Source: Siderastrea radians (Eukaryota > Cnidaria > Anthozoa > Scleractinia > Rhizangiidae). Taken from it: a DNA stretch of 64,000 nucleotides. This document shows, piece after piece, positions 1 through 11,058 of the stretch. Location: assembly GCA_964017195.1 (NCBI GenBank), contig OZ024892.1, positions 14,416,071-14,480,070 on the forward strand. The letters are read 5' to 3'. A program made the position numbers and the translations under genes. Numbering within the stretch: the stretch's first letter is position 1; each line of letters opens with the position of its first letter. The notes below the pieces were generated by a model. It was given only the letters and a program-made list of their open reading frames with translations, was not told the origin of the DNA and did not search any database.

Positions 1-1165
1 ATAGATAACGCATAAAGCGGTGCTCAATGTAAAATGTGTCATGATATAGGAATGATACTCAGATTGGTAACAGAATGCTACTTTTAAATTATGTAGCGGT
101 TGACGTACTTGTGGGCACTTGTACCGTTCCTGTTATTCCTGAAGGCAAACACTACATTTATCTTTTATCCGTTGTTCACTTATTGGTTTAGAAGTAACTC
201 TTGATAGACAAGTCGTTATGGTTACGTACAGTTGTTGTCTTTGTACATGCTTCAAAAGACTATGTTTCGCTTAAAGCGGGTGTGATATTATGTATTTCTG
301 TTAGGTGCACTAATTTCGACTTGATTGCACGAGTGATGATGTTAAGGAGATAAACGCGTTTTCGAACAAGTTTGTACAATGGCCTACAAAAGAACTTGTT
401 ATAAACATCGTGCAACACTTCATTGTTTTCCAGATTATATAGACTCATTGGTTGGACCGCATTGTCGTCATTGTTTGTTTAATAAAGCTTTTCACTGAAA
501 CATGTTGCTTGGCTTATTTTTTGGGGGGTACTATTTTGCTAGTCAGCAAATAAAGAAGCCACATGCGTCTTACACTTTAATCAAGGCCATTGAAGGTGTA
601 ACTAGAGGGCACCATTAAAAAAGAGCATGTAATAAGTGATGAACTAACACCTTCCAGAAGGATAGCAGCAGAACAATGTCCAGTGTCCTGTGCACAACTT
701 GTGAATTGGAATAGAATATTTGACCGCTCTCGTTATGTGGGTCTGAAAATTGTATACCTGGGAACATCAACCTATTTAAAGGAATAATGAACATTGATCT
801 CAAAATAGGCAAGGAATAATGAATACTTGTGAAAAATGGGCGGGGAATAATGAATATTTAAAGTGAAAATATTCCGCTTCAACCCCCGAATTTCGCGATG
901 CGCGCGCTATAATTGCGTTCTCGTTTTTAAAGAAGTTGATTGTCACTTCATTCTGTTTTGTCGATCTCTGTCGTTTGAAAAAAAGTTATGTTGATGCAAT
1001 GAAAGAGTTTAGTTTGCTTCATAAGGCAATTTTGGCTTGAAAAAGGGGAAAATTCAAACATTTTGTTGCTAAAACACAACTGTTTTTTTAAGCCACTGGT
1101 ATCGCGCGTCCAAATCTTCATGACGAGTAAGAATTTATATTTTGATCAACACAAATTATTGCTCT
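1..1165. other. gene-free AT-rich flank
   Basis: No open frame here has a recognisable domain, and the short frames present have compositions expected by chance in AT-rich DNA. No tRNA, satellite or transposon terminus was recognised. Confidence 0.55.
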
Positions 1166-1316
1166 GGCCCCAGTTGTTCAAAAGTTGGATAGCGCTATCC
1201 ACCGGATAAATCACTATCCAGTAGATAAGTGTTCGGGAAACCAGTTGCGTTATCCACTGGATAGTAATTTATCCGGTGGATTATAAGCGCTATCCAACAT
1301 TTGAACAACTGGGGCC
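1166..1316. repeat. palindromic MITE with GGCCCC termini
   Basis: The first bases (GGCCCCAGTTGTTCAAA) are mirrored as an inverted copy at the end, and the interior GATAGCGCTATCC and ATCCGGTGGAT blocks also pair, so nearly the whole 151 bp can fold into a hairpin. There is no coding capacity. The GGCCCC end resembles the termini of the 1.3-kb element at 49303-50623, which suggests the same transposase family mobilised both. No clear target duplication was identified. Confidence 0.75.
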
Positions 1317-2985
1317 TGGCTTATAGCTTTTTCGCCAAAAAAGAGACATTGATTGCGATAAAAAACTAAATTCGATTTTGAGAAGTTATTATGGCTTTAC
1401 AATGACGGCGTTGGGAGAAAATGTGTTCCGTATCGGGCTCCGTCGCTTCGCAATTTCACCCTCTAAGGAGTATGTCTTCTCCCAACTAGCCGTCACCTTA
1501 TACCTCTTATTAGCCGAGTTCGAGGTCCGTACTGTAAAGGTTACGGACCAAGTGGAAAAAACGAGGATCCGTAACTTACAGTACGGACCGAGAGTACGAG
1601 GCTAATAAGATATTTATTATATCTCTTCAATCGGAGAAAAGGAAAACATTTCAGGTCAAAAGCTGAACAGGTTCATTTGACTGACATGTGTCAAGAAAAT
1701 GAAACGCGCGAATTTCAATGGCTTTTGAAAATCATTGCTCGCCGCTTCGACATGAACTGGTGTCGCTGAATGAAAACTTCACGGGTTTTTTTCTCTGAAA
1801 AAAATTTTTTCGTCCGGAACATGTTCAACAAGCAAGATTAATTTAGTTGGAAAAAGTTCTTCGTTACTGACAGGGACAAACGAGGAGAAATCTCGACGCG
1901 ATAAAATTGTGGAGCGTTGAAGTCGGGTTTGTCAACGTGGAAATGTGGCGGCATTCAGCCAACAACAAGAGAACGAAGAAACTTTCAAATAACAAAGAAA
2001 ATACTGGAACAAAACTCGACCAAACCCACTTCCATCTTTCCTTGGCTCTCAGTTGTGCTCAGGTTGTTTTTCGAGCAAACTAGATGCTGAAAGCTGAACA
2101 TCAACGAGTTGCGTAGGAAATTACGAGTTTTAGTCGGGCTTTACAAACGCCTGAGCTAGTGTGGACTTTTGAAAAAAGTTATTTATATGGATTTCCCCTG
2201 CAAGAACAAGTCTTTTTTGAGGAATCAACTAAGGTACTTTAGGTTACTGCCAATGCTGTTTTGTTTCCCTGAGAACAAATAACTAAAGCGGTGAGTTACA
2301 AGTTGCAAGCTTAATTCTGATCAAAATTTAAGCTTATGTAAATTATAGCTAAACCGGTCAACGATAAAACCACATGGGAGTTGTTTTGAAGTTGATTTTT
2401 TTTTTCACTGTAAAGAGAACTGTTACTGAGGGAGCAATTGCTAGGAACTCTTTCGCTTCTAGTTTTCACGGTCTTTGCAAGTTAATTTAACGGTCCTTTT
2501 ATCTCCTTAATTTCAGCATGTTTTGACTTACCAGTTACGATATAACTTAGGCTTACAGGCTTATAAAATTATAAATGCTTTAGCTTTGCAATTTTTTAAG
2601 TGAAAGCTTTCAGAGAGTTTCTATATCAAAACTAAAAAGTTTTTAGTCTAGCCTTTGCTCGTTTTTATATATATATCGCGTCTAAGAGATTAGCCTATTT
2701 CTTCAATGTATAAAACTACTGCCGCAAAACAGATTCAAGGCCTTTCAAATTTGCGGTCCGTACGTCGGTCCGTACAGTAAAATACGGCCCGCAAAATTGA
2801 CCAATCGCAGCACGCGTACTAACTGAGAGATAATGAAAAGCCGTTGTAGTGTCGTCTCAATGATTGAATTTAGCTTAAAATATCGCGCCCGAAAATAGCC
2901 CCACAAAACTTTTGGGCCCGAAGAGTTTTTGAGTTTTTTGACAAACGAACACCAGCTCACTCATGGGAGCTCCGCTGTTAGGTTA
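1317..2985. other. gene-free stretch
   Basis: No coding frame, RNA gene or transposon terminus could be supported. A locally self-complementary patch lies near 1520-1600, where GTCCGTACTGTAAAGGTTAC is mirrored by GTAACTTACAGTACGGAC. Confidence 0.5.
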
Positions 2986-5200
2986 GCTATTCTATTCAAT
3001 TGGCTATTCGATCACATACAGCGACATTGGGTGTCATATTTGTTTTACTGTATTGACAACCTCTTGTTATGAGAAGTGTTTTAATCTTAGCCCCAGGAAA
3101 CTTTTCTGTTGCAACTTTAGGCGTGCGTGTACATCCCTTAAACACATTTTGGCAAAGTTTTGAGAGAATTGGTTGTTATTAATAATTATGAGTGTATGAC
3201 GTCATGAGTAATTTGAGGTCAAGCCATTTTTATATATAAATGAGTGCTTTTCGCCTTTTCTCGGTGGAAAAGGTTACAAATGCCGACAGTAGGCAGTGAT
3301 ATATTTGCTAGTGATTAATTTGTATTTAACTTGTCTTACAAGGAAACTTTAGCGGAGCTCCTTTGCGGCCGAAGGCCGCAGAGCGGAGCACCATGGGTAA
3401 GGAAATTTGGTAACCTATCGATCCGAGAAATTTTGGTTCTGACGTCAGCGTACGCCCGTCCGCCCGTACAGACTATGGGGGAGGGGGAGAGGATTGCCAA
3501 GGCAACCCGACAGGGGGAGGATAATGCCATCTTTTCTTGGCGGGAAATAGCGCGGTGCTTTTCAGCAACCAGCTTTTTTCTTGGCGGGAAATCGCATGAT
3601 TAACGTCGCTTTTCAAAAGAGGTTTCTTTTAAAGCTTAAGGTAGTCTTATACTCAAAAAAGGTGATGTTAGGTTGCAAAAGTCACTTTTTTTTAAACTTT
3701 AAACACTTGGGAATGCTGTCTTGAAATAATCTCACTCGATTTCCAGCATTAAAGCAGCGAGATTTAAGAAATCTAATCAACAGTATGCGACTTTTTCCAT
3801 AGCAACGGCCATAGCAACAATTGTTTACATTTATTAAATGTGCACAAACAAGCCTCAATAAGAACATTACCCCCCCCCCCGCCTCTCTGTAAAATGACAT
3901 CTGGTAGTACTGTGGAGAAACACCTGACTGAGGAGAGAGTCCTGAGGTCCGAGTTTTAACCGACAAAACATGACCCAAATCTTACAGAAACGATGGTTTT
4001 TGTATCAAATTACCGTTCAGCTTGTATTTTAGTGTGGCAACTTGAATTTGACAATAGTTTTAGGATAATGAGCGACGGATAAGCTGTCTAGAATCCGTAC
4101 CCTTATCTTTAAGACTGTTTTTCTCCAATAACAGAATTTCTCGAACTGAATGAACTTTTGAGCACGATATCTCCGGGGCATTGTAACCTAGTGTTCTGAA
4201 ATTTTCAGCAAGATTAAAGGACTTAATTTCCTAGGTCCTAAACCTAAAAAATGCTCACGATCTTGAACTGCTTCTCAGTAAGTGAATCCTTGCCCTCTTT
4301 TTTATTTCCTTCTACCTTACATTCTGGAAAAAAAGAATAAAAATAAATTCGAAAGAGGCCAAGCTGCGTAATTTTCGAGGTTTAGCCCCTGAAGAATTCA
4401 TCTGTGGACAGATCTAAGTTGATTTCATACTTATCCAACCGTGCATTAGTTAGATATCGTGCTTACAATGAACCCCCTATTTTTACTGAGAAGGCTGGTT
4501 AATCATTAACTATTATGCCATGTGACCTGAAAAGAATCAGTTTGAAGTCAGGGCGTAAATCCCTATAAAATGATGGTAAAAGTCTCCCGCAAAGTTCTTT
4601 TCTAAAGAAATTCACTTTTTGGGTATAAGACCACCTTAAGCTTATTAAGCAAAACGATTGTTAGTGAGTACTGAAGTTTTATACTTGAGAAAAAACATCT
4701 AATATCTAGTGATGGAAAGAAAATTAAAAAGAATACTCATTTCTTTTTGGTAGAAGGCGAAAGTTCAAGTTACGAAATTTGCCTTTGACTTCATCTTTGT
4801 CACGCTGTTCTGCTGCGGCACATCGCTTGAGTTTGCAGCATACGGCAGCGGTCCCGACGCCAACTATAGCAGTGCTAATGCCTTGTGTTTTTTTCTGTCC
4901 GTAGCCATGGTTTTTGCGGCGGTCCGAACACATTTGCCCAGAAAAACACCAGGGTGTTTACCCGATCGCGCTGCGATGAATCAACAGTCAGATGTGTATT
5001 CAAATTAACAGGATATAGTCGACATGTTAGCTTAGCTCAACGGACATCGCGCGTAGCTTTGGCGCAAAAGGTACAAGGTTCGATTCTCAGAGGGGAATGT
5101 TTTGTGATCGTCTGGTGGAACACATTTAAATACAAGGGACAGGTACTTACATGTTATCAAACAATGTCAAAGAACAATCAGAATGTTGGGAATTTTATTT
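2986..5200 (+). repeat. dispersed repeat family, copy 1 (about 2.2 kb)
   Basis: This segment aligns by eye with 32590-32653 plus 40191-41300 and with 54810-55900. Shared landmarks are CACATACAGCGACATTG, a TGTATTGACAACCTCTTGTT block, a GC-rich CTCCTTTGCGGCCGAAGGCC block, TTGCGGCGGTCCGAACACA, and a tRNA-like 3' part. Open frames inside it (3331-3603, 4885-5202) are not conserved as proteins between copies. It is an uncharacterised interspersed element, probably non-autonomous. Confidence 0.65.
5025..5095 (+). repeat. tRNA-like segment of the dispersed repeat
   Basis: It has an A-box-like TTAGCTCAACGG and a B-box-like GGTTCGATTCTC at tRNA spacing, but no proper acceptor stem. Related segments lie in the other two repeat copies (41193-41261, 55783-55852). 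It is best read as a tRNA-derived SINE-like module rather than a tRNA gene. Confidence 0.55.
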
Positions 5201-5283
5201 AAGGCCTCGAAATGAAGTGCAACAAGCTAGCCTGAGAAAACAGCCGACGTCTCGCGAGGTCGCCACTTGAGCCCTCGCAAAAC

Positions 5284-5478
5284 GACGTCTGAGTAACGAG
5301 CACAGAAATTCCATACTGATGACGCGTCACTACCCAGATCTAGGTACGTAGTGCTTCTGATTGCAATTGGTTGAAACGAAATTCCCTCGCGTTTCAACCA
5401 ATCAGAAGCACTACCTAGTTCTGGGTAGTGACGAGTGATCAGTTGGAATTTCTGCGCTTGTTACTCAGACGTTCATTT
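5284..5478. repeat. long hairpin MITE
   Basis: The two arms are about 95 bp each. The left arm contains CGTCTGAGTAACGAGCACAG and CACTACCCAGATCTAGGTA, and the right arm carries near-perfect inverted copies. CAATTGGTTGAAACG meets CGTTTCAACCAAT near the centre at about 5390. It is non-coding. Confidence 0.75.
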
Positions 5479-6056
5479 TCTTGGGGACATGCACGCACGA
5501 CTAGGCTATTGCAATGCCTCCACCGCGCTTATATTCGGGAGGTTTTAAGGTATCATGGTACCCCAAAATTGACAATGTTTTCGAAAAATACACTTCTGTC
5601 ATTTTCAGATAGATATTATTCAAACCTCTCTTTTACAAAAAGTTTCAGAAAAAATATTGTTTCTACGCAAAGTTATGGACGAAAAAAGATTTGTGGCATT
5701 AATTTTCTTTAATCATGTGTTGACAGTCATCTGTCAACAACGCTGAAAATAACATGTGACATAACAGGGCCCCGATGTTTTGACACGCGATCGATTGCGT
5801 AGCAGTTCCCGCTTATTTCGAATGTGCCTACAAAGTGGCTTCGTTCATATCTGTGAAAGAAAGAGAGAGAAAAGATCGAACGTTGAGGAATTACTTGCGC
5901 TTCCTGACTCCTCACTTGTCGGTGTGATAAGCTTCGACTGCCAGCTCGCTTTTCGTAACGCGAACGGCGAAAAACAATCCATCCATTCAAATTCCATAAC
6001 ATTTCTACAAAGCTAGATGTATCAAAGAATCAACTTGGTGCAAAAGACGGCATGTC

Positions 6057-6062
6057 CATTTG
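6057..6062. repeat. left target-site duplication CATTTG
   Basis: CATTTG immediately precedes the element's AG terminus and is repeated exactly at 27603-27608. A 6-bp duplication next to AG...CT ends is the known signature of Polinton integrase-mediated insertion. Confidence 0.93.
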
Positions 6063-6210
6063 AGTAGTAATGTGGGCTCATTGGGGCAAATTTCCCACGT
6101 TAATTTGCATACACACCCCCTGTTCTAATGTGTGATTGGTCATGGGGTTGCGTAGTAACGGCAGGTGGAAACCGCTGACCAGTGGGAAAAACGATCGCGG
6201 GCTCAGGCAA

Positions 6211-6276
6211 CCGGAAGTCACATGGCCGGAACCGGAAGTGACGTCACCGGAAGTGGTTTAAACCGGAAGTCACGTG
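6211..6276. promoter_or_regulatory. ETS/CRE/E-box cluster in left TIR, unit 1
   Basis: Four CCGGAAGT motifs (starting 6211, 6232, 6247, 6263), one palindromic TGACGTCA (6239-6246) and one GTCACGTG (6269-6276) lie within 66 bp. A CCAAT-type ATTGG sits upstream near 6135. These match the consensus sites of animal ETS, CREB/ATF and USF/MYC-family factors. A role as enhancer, promoter or origin-associated element is inference. Confidence 0.65.
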
Positions 6277-6471
6277 TTTTAGGATGGGAAACCGCTGAGC
6301 AGTATGAAAAAAGGATCGTGGGCTCAGGATAGAGCAAAACCGCTGAGAAAACGCGGGTTCAAAGTCCAAAGTCCAATTTGAGGATCGGGGTGTGATTGGT
6401 TATGGGGTTGCGTAGTAACGGCAGGTGAAAACCGCTGACCAGTGGGAAAAAGCGATCGCGGGCTCAGGCAA

Positions 6472-6536
6472 CCGGAAGTGACATGGCCGGAACCGGAAGT
6501 GACGTCACCGGAAGTGGTTTAAACCGGAAGTCACGT
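6472..6536. promoter_or_regulatory. ETS/CRE/E-box cluster in left TIR, unit 2
   Basis: This is the duplicated version of the unit 1 cluster, with the same motif order: CCGGAAGT repeats, TGACGTCA and CACGTG. Doubling of a motif-dense block resembles the duplicated enhancers of small DNA viruses (analogy only). Confidence 0.62.
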
Positions 6537-6782
6537 GTTTTAGGATGGGAAACCGCTGAGCAGTATGAAAAAGGATCGTGGGCTCAGGATAGAGCAAAAC
6601 CGCTGAGAAAACGCGGGCTCAAAGTCCAAAGTCCAATTTGAGCATCGGGGGTGATCCCTGGACTCCAAAAAATAAAAAATATAAAAATAAAAAAAAGAGA
6701 CGCCATGTTAGAAAAAATAATTTAATGTTCCTGGGGTTTTTACAAACGAAATCCTTTAGTGTTCCTTTGAATGAATGTTCCT

Positions 6783-9700
6783 TCACTGATATCCATAGGG
6801 GTACGTCTTGAATGTGAGGGGATCAATCACTCGCTTGTTGTAGACCAGTTGGTATTGTTTCTGTTGTGGATACGTGAACAGTTGATAGGTTTTAGGATCC
6901 CGGACAATGTGGTGTGTGTTGATGACTTGGGTCTGACGGGGTTTCAGGAGTGGCTTTTCAATTTCATCCAAGACATTCTTCTTCATAACGTTATAATTTA
7001 ACTGAGTTTTCCCCTCACTGTTAAGGTGGAAACCACGAACCTTGCACTCAACCTTTCCGTTCTTGGTGGTGTAACCATAATTCTTTGGGCCTGCTGATAC
7101 AAATTCCACGATATGATCGTCTCCCTTTAATTCGTTCGTAAAATCACCCAGGTAAGGACCCAAGTCTGGGTTGGTTTGACCCTCGTCTGTCCAATAGATG
7201 ATGGAGTCTGTGTCGTAGTAAAGTATTCGTTCTCCCAAGGATTGCAAGGTCTCGTAGAGTTTGATCCGGGCATGACAGGTGGTAAAACATGCAATGAAGA
7301 TGTTGAGGTTGGGTGAGACGGGGATGTCTTCCTTTTTGGTGCTGGTAATGGACCTCCACCATTTGATCATTGATTATGGATACGTGACGCACGTCCATTG
7401 TATCCGTGTTTAAAAACTGGTGGAAGGTTTGGGGGTCATCAAATTCTTGGACTTGGGTCTTGTTGAGTCGTTGTCCAAACTTGCCCCACATGGAATTGAG
7501 CATCATCTTCGCTAATGTACGCAACCCTGGGTTCTTTTCGATCTTGTCGTACTCCAGTTGGATGCCCTCCTGCTTGAAGTATTCATTGATGTATCTCTGT
7601 TTGGCTTCCTCAGTTTCTACTCCTTCGGGCCACCCACTGGCTTCTTGCTTGACTTTCAACCAAGTGTTGACGTAGTCCTCGAACAGACCTTTACAGGTTT
7701 CTTCAAAATGCCAGACTTCATAGATGTACAGGACTTGGTACCCGAGCTCGACGGCTTTCTCTAATTCGGGGCTGCACCAGGTACTTGTCAGGGCACGTTC
7801 CTCGTCGGGGTTAGGGCAATGATAGGATCTGTCTAGAAGGGGTTTGGTCATTTCTTCTTCCACACAACGGACACAGAGAGGAAAGAGCAGTTTGTCGTCA
7901 TGGCGGTAAGGCAGGACGGGATGGTACAATTCACGGGGAGGGAGGACTTGACATTGGATCAACCCAAAGTACTGGTGGATGTCCGTGTGACCGGGATGTG
8001 TAATAAAGGTTGGATGTCCTTTAGGGTAGACGCGCGTCTTGTTGACCCATGGGTACAACGAGGTGACATCGATGTAATGGATCTTTTGACTGGGGATCAC
8101 TTGATGGTACAGTTTCACCGCATTGGTACGTCCTCCACAGAAAGCGTCGCGGGGATTCAGGGGTTTTGTGCTTTGAAGGTTAGCTACAAACGTACGGATG
8201 TCAAGGGAGGTGTCTTTGAGATGGGCCCAATCGCATCCCCACATTTCCACCACGGTGTATCCTTGTTCTCTTAAATGTTGGGTCCTTTGTTGCGTGGCTT
8301 CGTAGACATCTTGCATGGACCGATCACAGTGGCGTCGATGTGTTTCGTAACGGTTGGGATAACAGCGAGGACATCCATGCCAGAAACAACCGTGATATTC
8401 GTAGATCGTGTGGGTACTGGCATCGAAACCATCCACATGGAGCTTGGTACCAGGGATGTGATACTCGCCGGCATTTTTCGCATGTTGAAGATGGGGGGCT
8501 TGGTGTTGTTGGCACCAGGTTGACCATTCGATGGCTTCGTAGGACTGATTGACGTTATTCTTCTTCCAAGTAAGGGTGGGTTCACTGGCAATACTGTTAG
8601 GGATCATCCTGTTCATACGTAAATCCATGTTGCAGGCAGAAGCGATGGTGATGTGGTCAAAGGGGTTGAACCCCGTTTGAGCTTCAAACATCCGTTTGAA
8701 AGTCAAGCATCCTTGTTTCAAGAGGCGTACATCGGATTTGCAGTAAGCTAATAATTCGTGTTGAAAGTCGAAGAGGGTGTTATTGGCACGCTGTTCTTGA
8801 TGCCAGGTTTCGAAGGCTTGCCTGTCTTCGGGTGACATGGTTTCGGGCATGTAGTAATCGAGGGTCGGGACGGGTCCCACGTACGTTTGGTGTTCGTGTT
8901 CGGGGATATTGAACTGGTGGGGGAAGTACCCTTTTTTCAATTCCGTTAATCCAAAGGTGTTGGGAAACGCGGACAAAGGCATCTGGAAGAAACTCATGGA
9001 ATCGATGAAACGAATCCGATCGTGCTTGACTTCCAGGAGTTTACATCCGTTGCGGAGCTGTTGGACGATCCGGTTGTCACTATGGTATTGCTGGACGACA
9101 AAGTACCCATCGTACCCTTGAAAATTATGAGCCAGGACATTGACTTGTCGGGTATCGTTGAGTGTCAAGGTATCCAACCATTCCAGAAAATCTCGGGTAC
9201 AAGAGGGGCCAGCAAAACACTTGGGTTCATCGTTGTCTTCGGTTTCGGCCACGAGGAGATTAGCTATGTGTTGTTGGTGGGGTTGCATGGCTTCAATATC
9301 AAAAAAAACGTGCAAGGGGGGCAGGTCGTCGTCCTCTGGGGTGGTGGTATCAGGTTCCGCGGCGGCTGCCCCTCGTTTGGCGCGAGGCCCTCCTTGGTGT
9401 TTCCTCTTTCTTTTCTTCTTCTTGTTTTGAGTGGGTCTTTGAATAAAACAAAGATGAGTTTCACTGTCCACGTACTCATGGCAAGACGGGCAGTCCACAT
9501 AGTAGCATTGGTGTCTGGCAATCTGGTCTAATCCCACGTTCTGTTTAAAACAGGTAGGACAGCGACGGCGGCGAAAGGAGACTGAGGACTCTTGGTTGGC
9601 TGCAGGTTTGCCAGCGTGGTCCTTGCCGACATGGGCTTGAAGGCAAGTCTTTCCAAAAAAGTCCCGATGACAACTGTGGCAACGTTGGGTGGCTTTCTGT

Positions 9701-10845
9701 TTTCGAGGGTACGCTGCCTGGAAATCAGGGCACTCTTTTTGGCAACAGGCTCGGCATTGTTTTTTCTTGTTGCAGCGATGCTTTCCCTCGGTGTTGTAGG
9801 GTTTCCAACGGTTATGGTCGTGCAGTAGGATCAGTTGTTTGTCTTGGGGGTCTCCATAGGTGGTGATGTGATAAGATCGATGCGCATCCACCAGGATGAT
9901 CTGGTAACCGGCCAGGGACGGGGCTTTACTGAAGGCCGTCAAGGCGTCGTAACTGCAAGCACCTGGAGGGACGCGAGCTTCGTCATGGAGCCGCAACGCG
10001 AGTTCCCTTTGAAGTTTCCCTCCATGTCGAATGGATGACCATTTCGGGTGCTGGTCCACTCTGGTTTTGGCCGTGACGAGGGCTCTGGCACAACAGAGGT
10101 CATCGCTGTTTTTGATCTGGATGACCGAGTTTTTGTGGGCCGTTAAGGCTTGGTGGGTTGGGTGGCCTGGTTTACCACGACGGGGTCTGCCGGTTCCCTG
10201 AGGGGCATGTTGGACTTGAGTAATGGATAATTGAAAGGAGTCATCCATTTCAAATTGTTCGTTGCTATTCAAGGCTTGCGCTAAACGGTGGAATAGGGCC
10301 TCCACACGCTCTCTGTCTTGTCGCCATTCACCTGCACGTAATCCCCAGCCCTGAAAATTATTGTGGAGTCTGTTTGAGGCGATAGTGAAGTAGAGTCGAT
10401 CTTGATCGTTGAGCTCAGGAGTGGTGTCTAACACTTGATTCACCGCTCGACGTAAAGCATCTTGTAGGGCTTGCGTGATGTTTTGACCTGGAATCAAGTT
10501 CCCCCTTTGGCGTAAACGGGTATTGAAATGACGTTCATGCACTCCCATACGCGTGCTCCGCCTGTCGACATAGGGTTGAACTTCAAACTCAAACGCGCTG
10601 ACTGCCCTTGTATCCAAACCTCCCCCACTTTGTTCAAGGAGGTGGGTTTGAAAAGCACGTTGCCGTTCAAAAGTATCCAAGGCCTCTTGACAGATGTCAT
10701 CCTCGTCACTGTCCACCATCTCTTTGGAGCCCGAGGGGTTTGTCTCTTCTGGCTCTGAATGGGCCATCTCTAAGCCAAGTAATGGTAATAACTCTTGGCG
10801 GCTGAGACCGCTTGGCCCCGCCTGCTCCTCTGGTTGTGAGGACAT
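6783..10845 (-). CDS. polB: protein-primed family B DNA polymerase (frame-disrupted)
   Basis: This is the Polinton replicative polymerase, thought to use a terminal-protein primer. The N-terminal third is poorly conserved and ends in two or three Cys/His zinc-knuckle-like clusters (about residues 390-480). The exonuclease motifs follow: FFDIEA near 515, HNFQGYD near 575 and YCKSDV near 702. An embedded segment with EYHGCFWHGC near 820 resembles a VSR/PD-(D/E)XK endonuclease module. Polymerase motifs are DVTSLYP near 927, KMMLNSMWGKFGQ near 1118 and YYDTDS in the last part. The long frame (7144-10845) loses register at a five-base homopolymer at 7333-7337; the remaining roughly 180 codons, including YYDTDS, continue in another frame to the stop at 6783. 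The start at 10845 lies 34 bp from a TATAAAAA box. The shift may be real decay or an assembly error. Confidence 0.93.
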
Positions 10846-10878
10846 GATCAGATGAACTCACTGGAGGTCGGGGCTCTG

Positions 10879-10886
10879 TTTTTATA
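10879..10886 (-). promoter_or_regulatory. TATA box of polB
   Basis: TATAAAAA on the minus strand lies 34 bp upstream of the polB start codon. It forms the left half of a bidirectional promoter with the plus-strand TATA box at 11036. Confidence 0.7.
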
Positions 10887-11035
10887 GAGAACAAAAAGGT
10901 CCCGTGGGAGGGGAAGGAACCAATGAGAGAGAGGGCCCAGGGGGTGGCCCTGGGAGGGGAGGGAAGGGGTGGGGGGACCCCCCTCCCCCCTCTCTAGTTG
11001 GGGTCCATGGGGCATCACGGGAACGAATGAGAGAC

Positions 11036-11042
11036 TATAAAA
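11036..11042 (+). promoter_or_regulatory. TATA box of plus-strand left region
   Basis: TATAAAA lies about 32 bp before the ATG at 11074, so the upstream ATG at 11059 would be too close to the expected transcription start and 11074 is the likelier initiator. Confidence 0.6.
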
Positions 11043-11058
11043 CAGATCGATCCTTGAG

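Larger units (their letters stand above)
6131..6650 (+). repeat. 260-bp tandem duplication inside the left TIR
   Basis: Unit 1 is 6131-6390 and unit 2 is 6391-6650. Both begin TGTGATTGGT and end near GCATCGGGG or GGATCGGGG, with only scattered substitutions and compensating one-base indels. The right TIR has one unit only. Each unit also contains two related sub-blocks, GGAAACCGCTGA(C/G)CAGT followed by GATCG(C/T)GGGCTCAGG. Confidence 0.92.
6063..6790 (+). repeat. left terminal inverted repeat
   Basis: It matches the reverse complement of 27148-27602 from the terminal AG through the GAAGGAACATTCATTCAAAGG block next to the polB stop codon. It is longer than the right TIR because a 260-bp unit is tandemly duplicated here. 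The identity continues at lower level into the last codons of polB. Confidence 0.9.
10846..11058. promoter_or_regulatory. bidirectional promoter region, GC-rich
   Basis: This intergenic stretch between divergent polB and the plus-strand genes has outward TATA boxes at both ends, an ATTGG on the minus strand near 10919-10923, and a G-tract/C-tract palindrome (GGTGGGGGGACCCCCC). A recognisable inverted copy of the same region lies at 25914-26050 near the other end. Confidence 0.65.

Noticed and set aside
3331..5202. Frames 3331-3603 and 4885-5202 as genes
   Set aside because: They lie in the dispersed repeat and are not preserved as proteins in the other two copies.
7406..10038. Many plus-strand frames opposite polB (for example 9022-9531, 9140-9430)
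   Set aside because: They are antisense shadows of a well-conserved coding frame and show no domain of their own.
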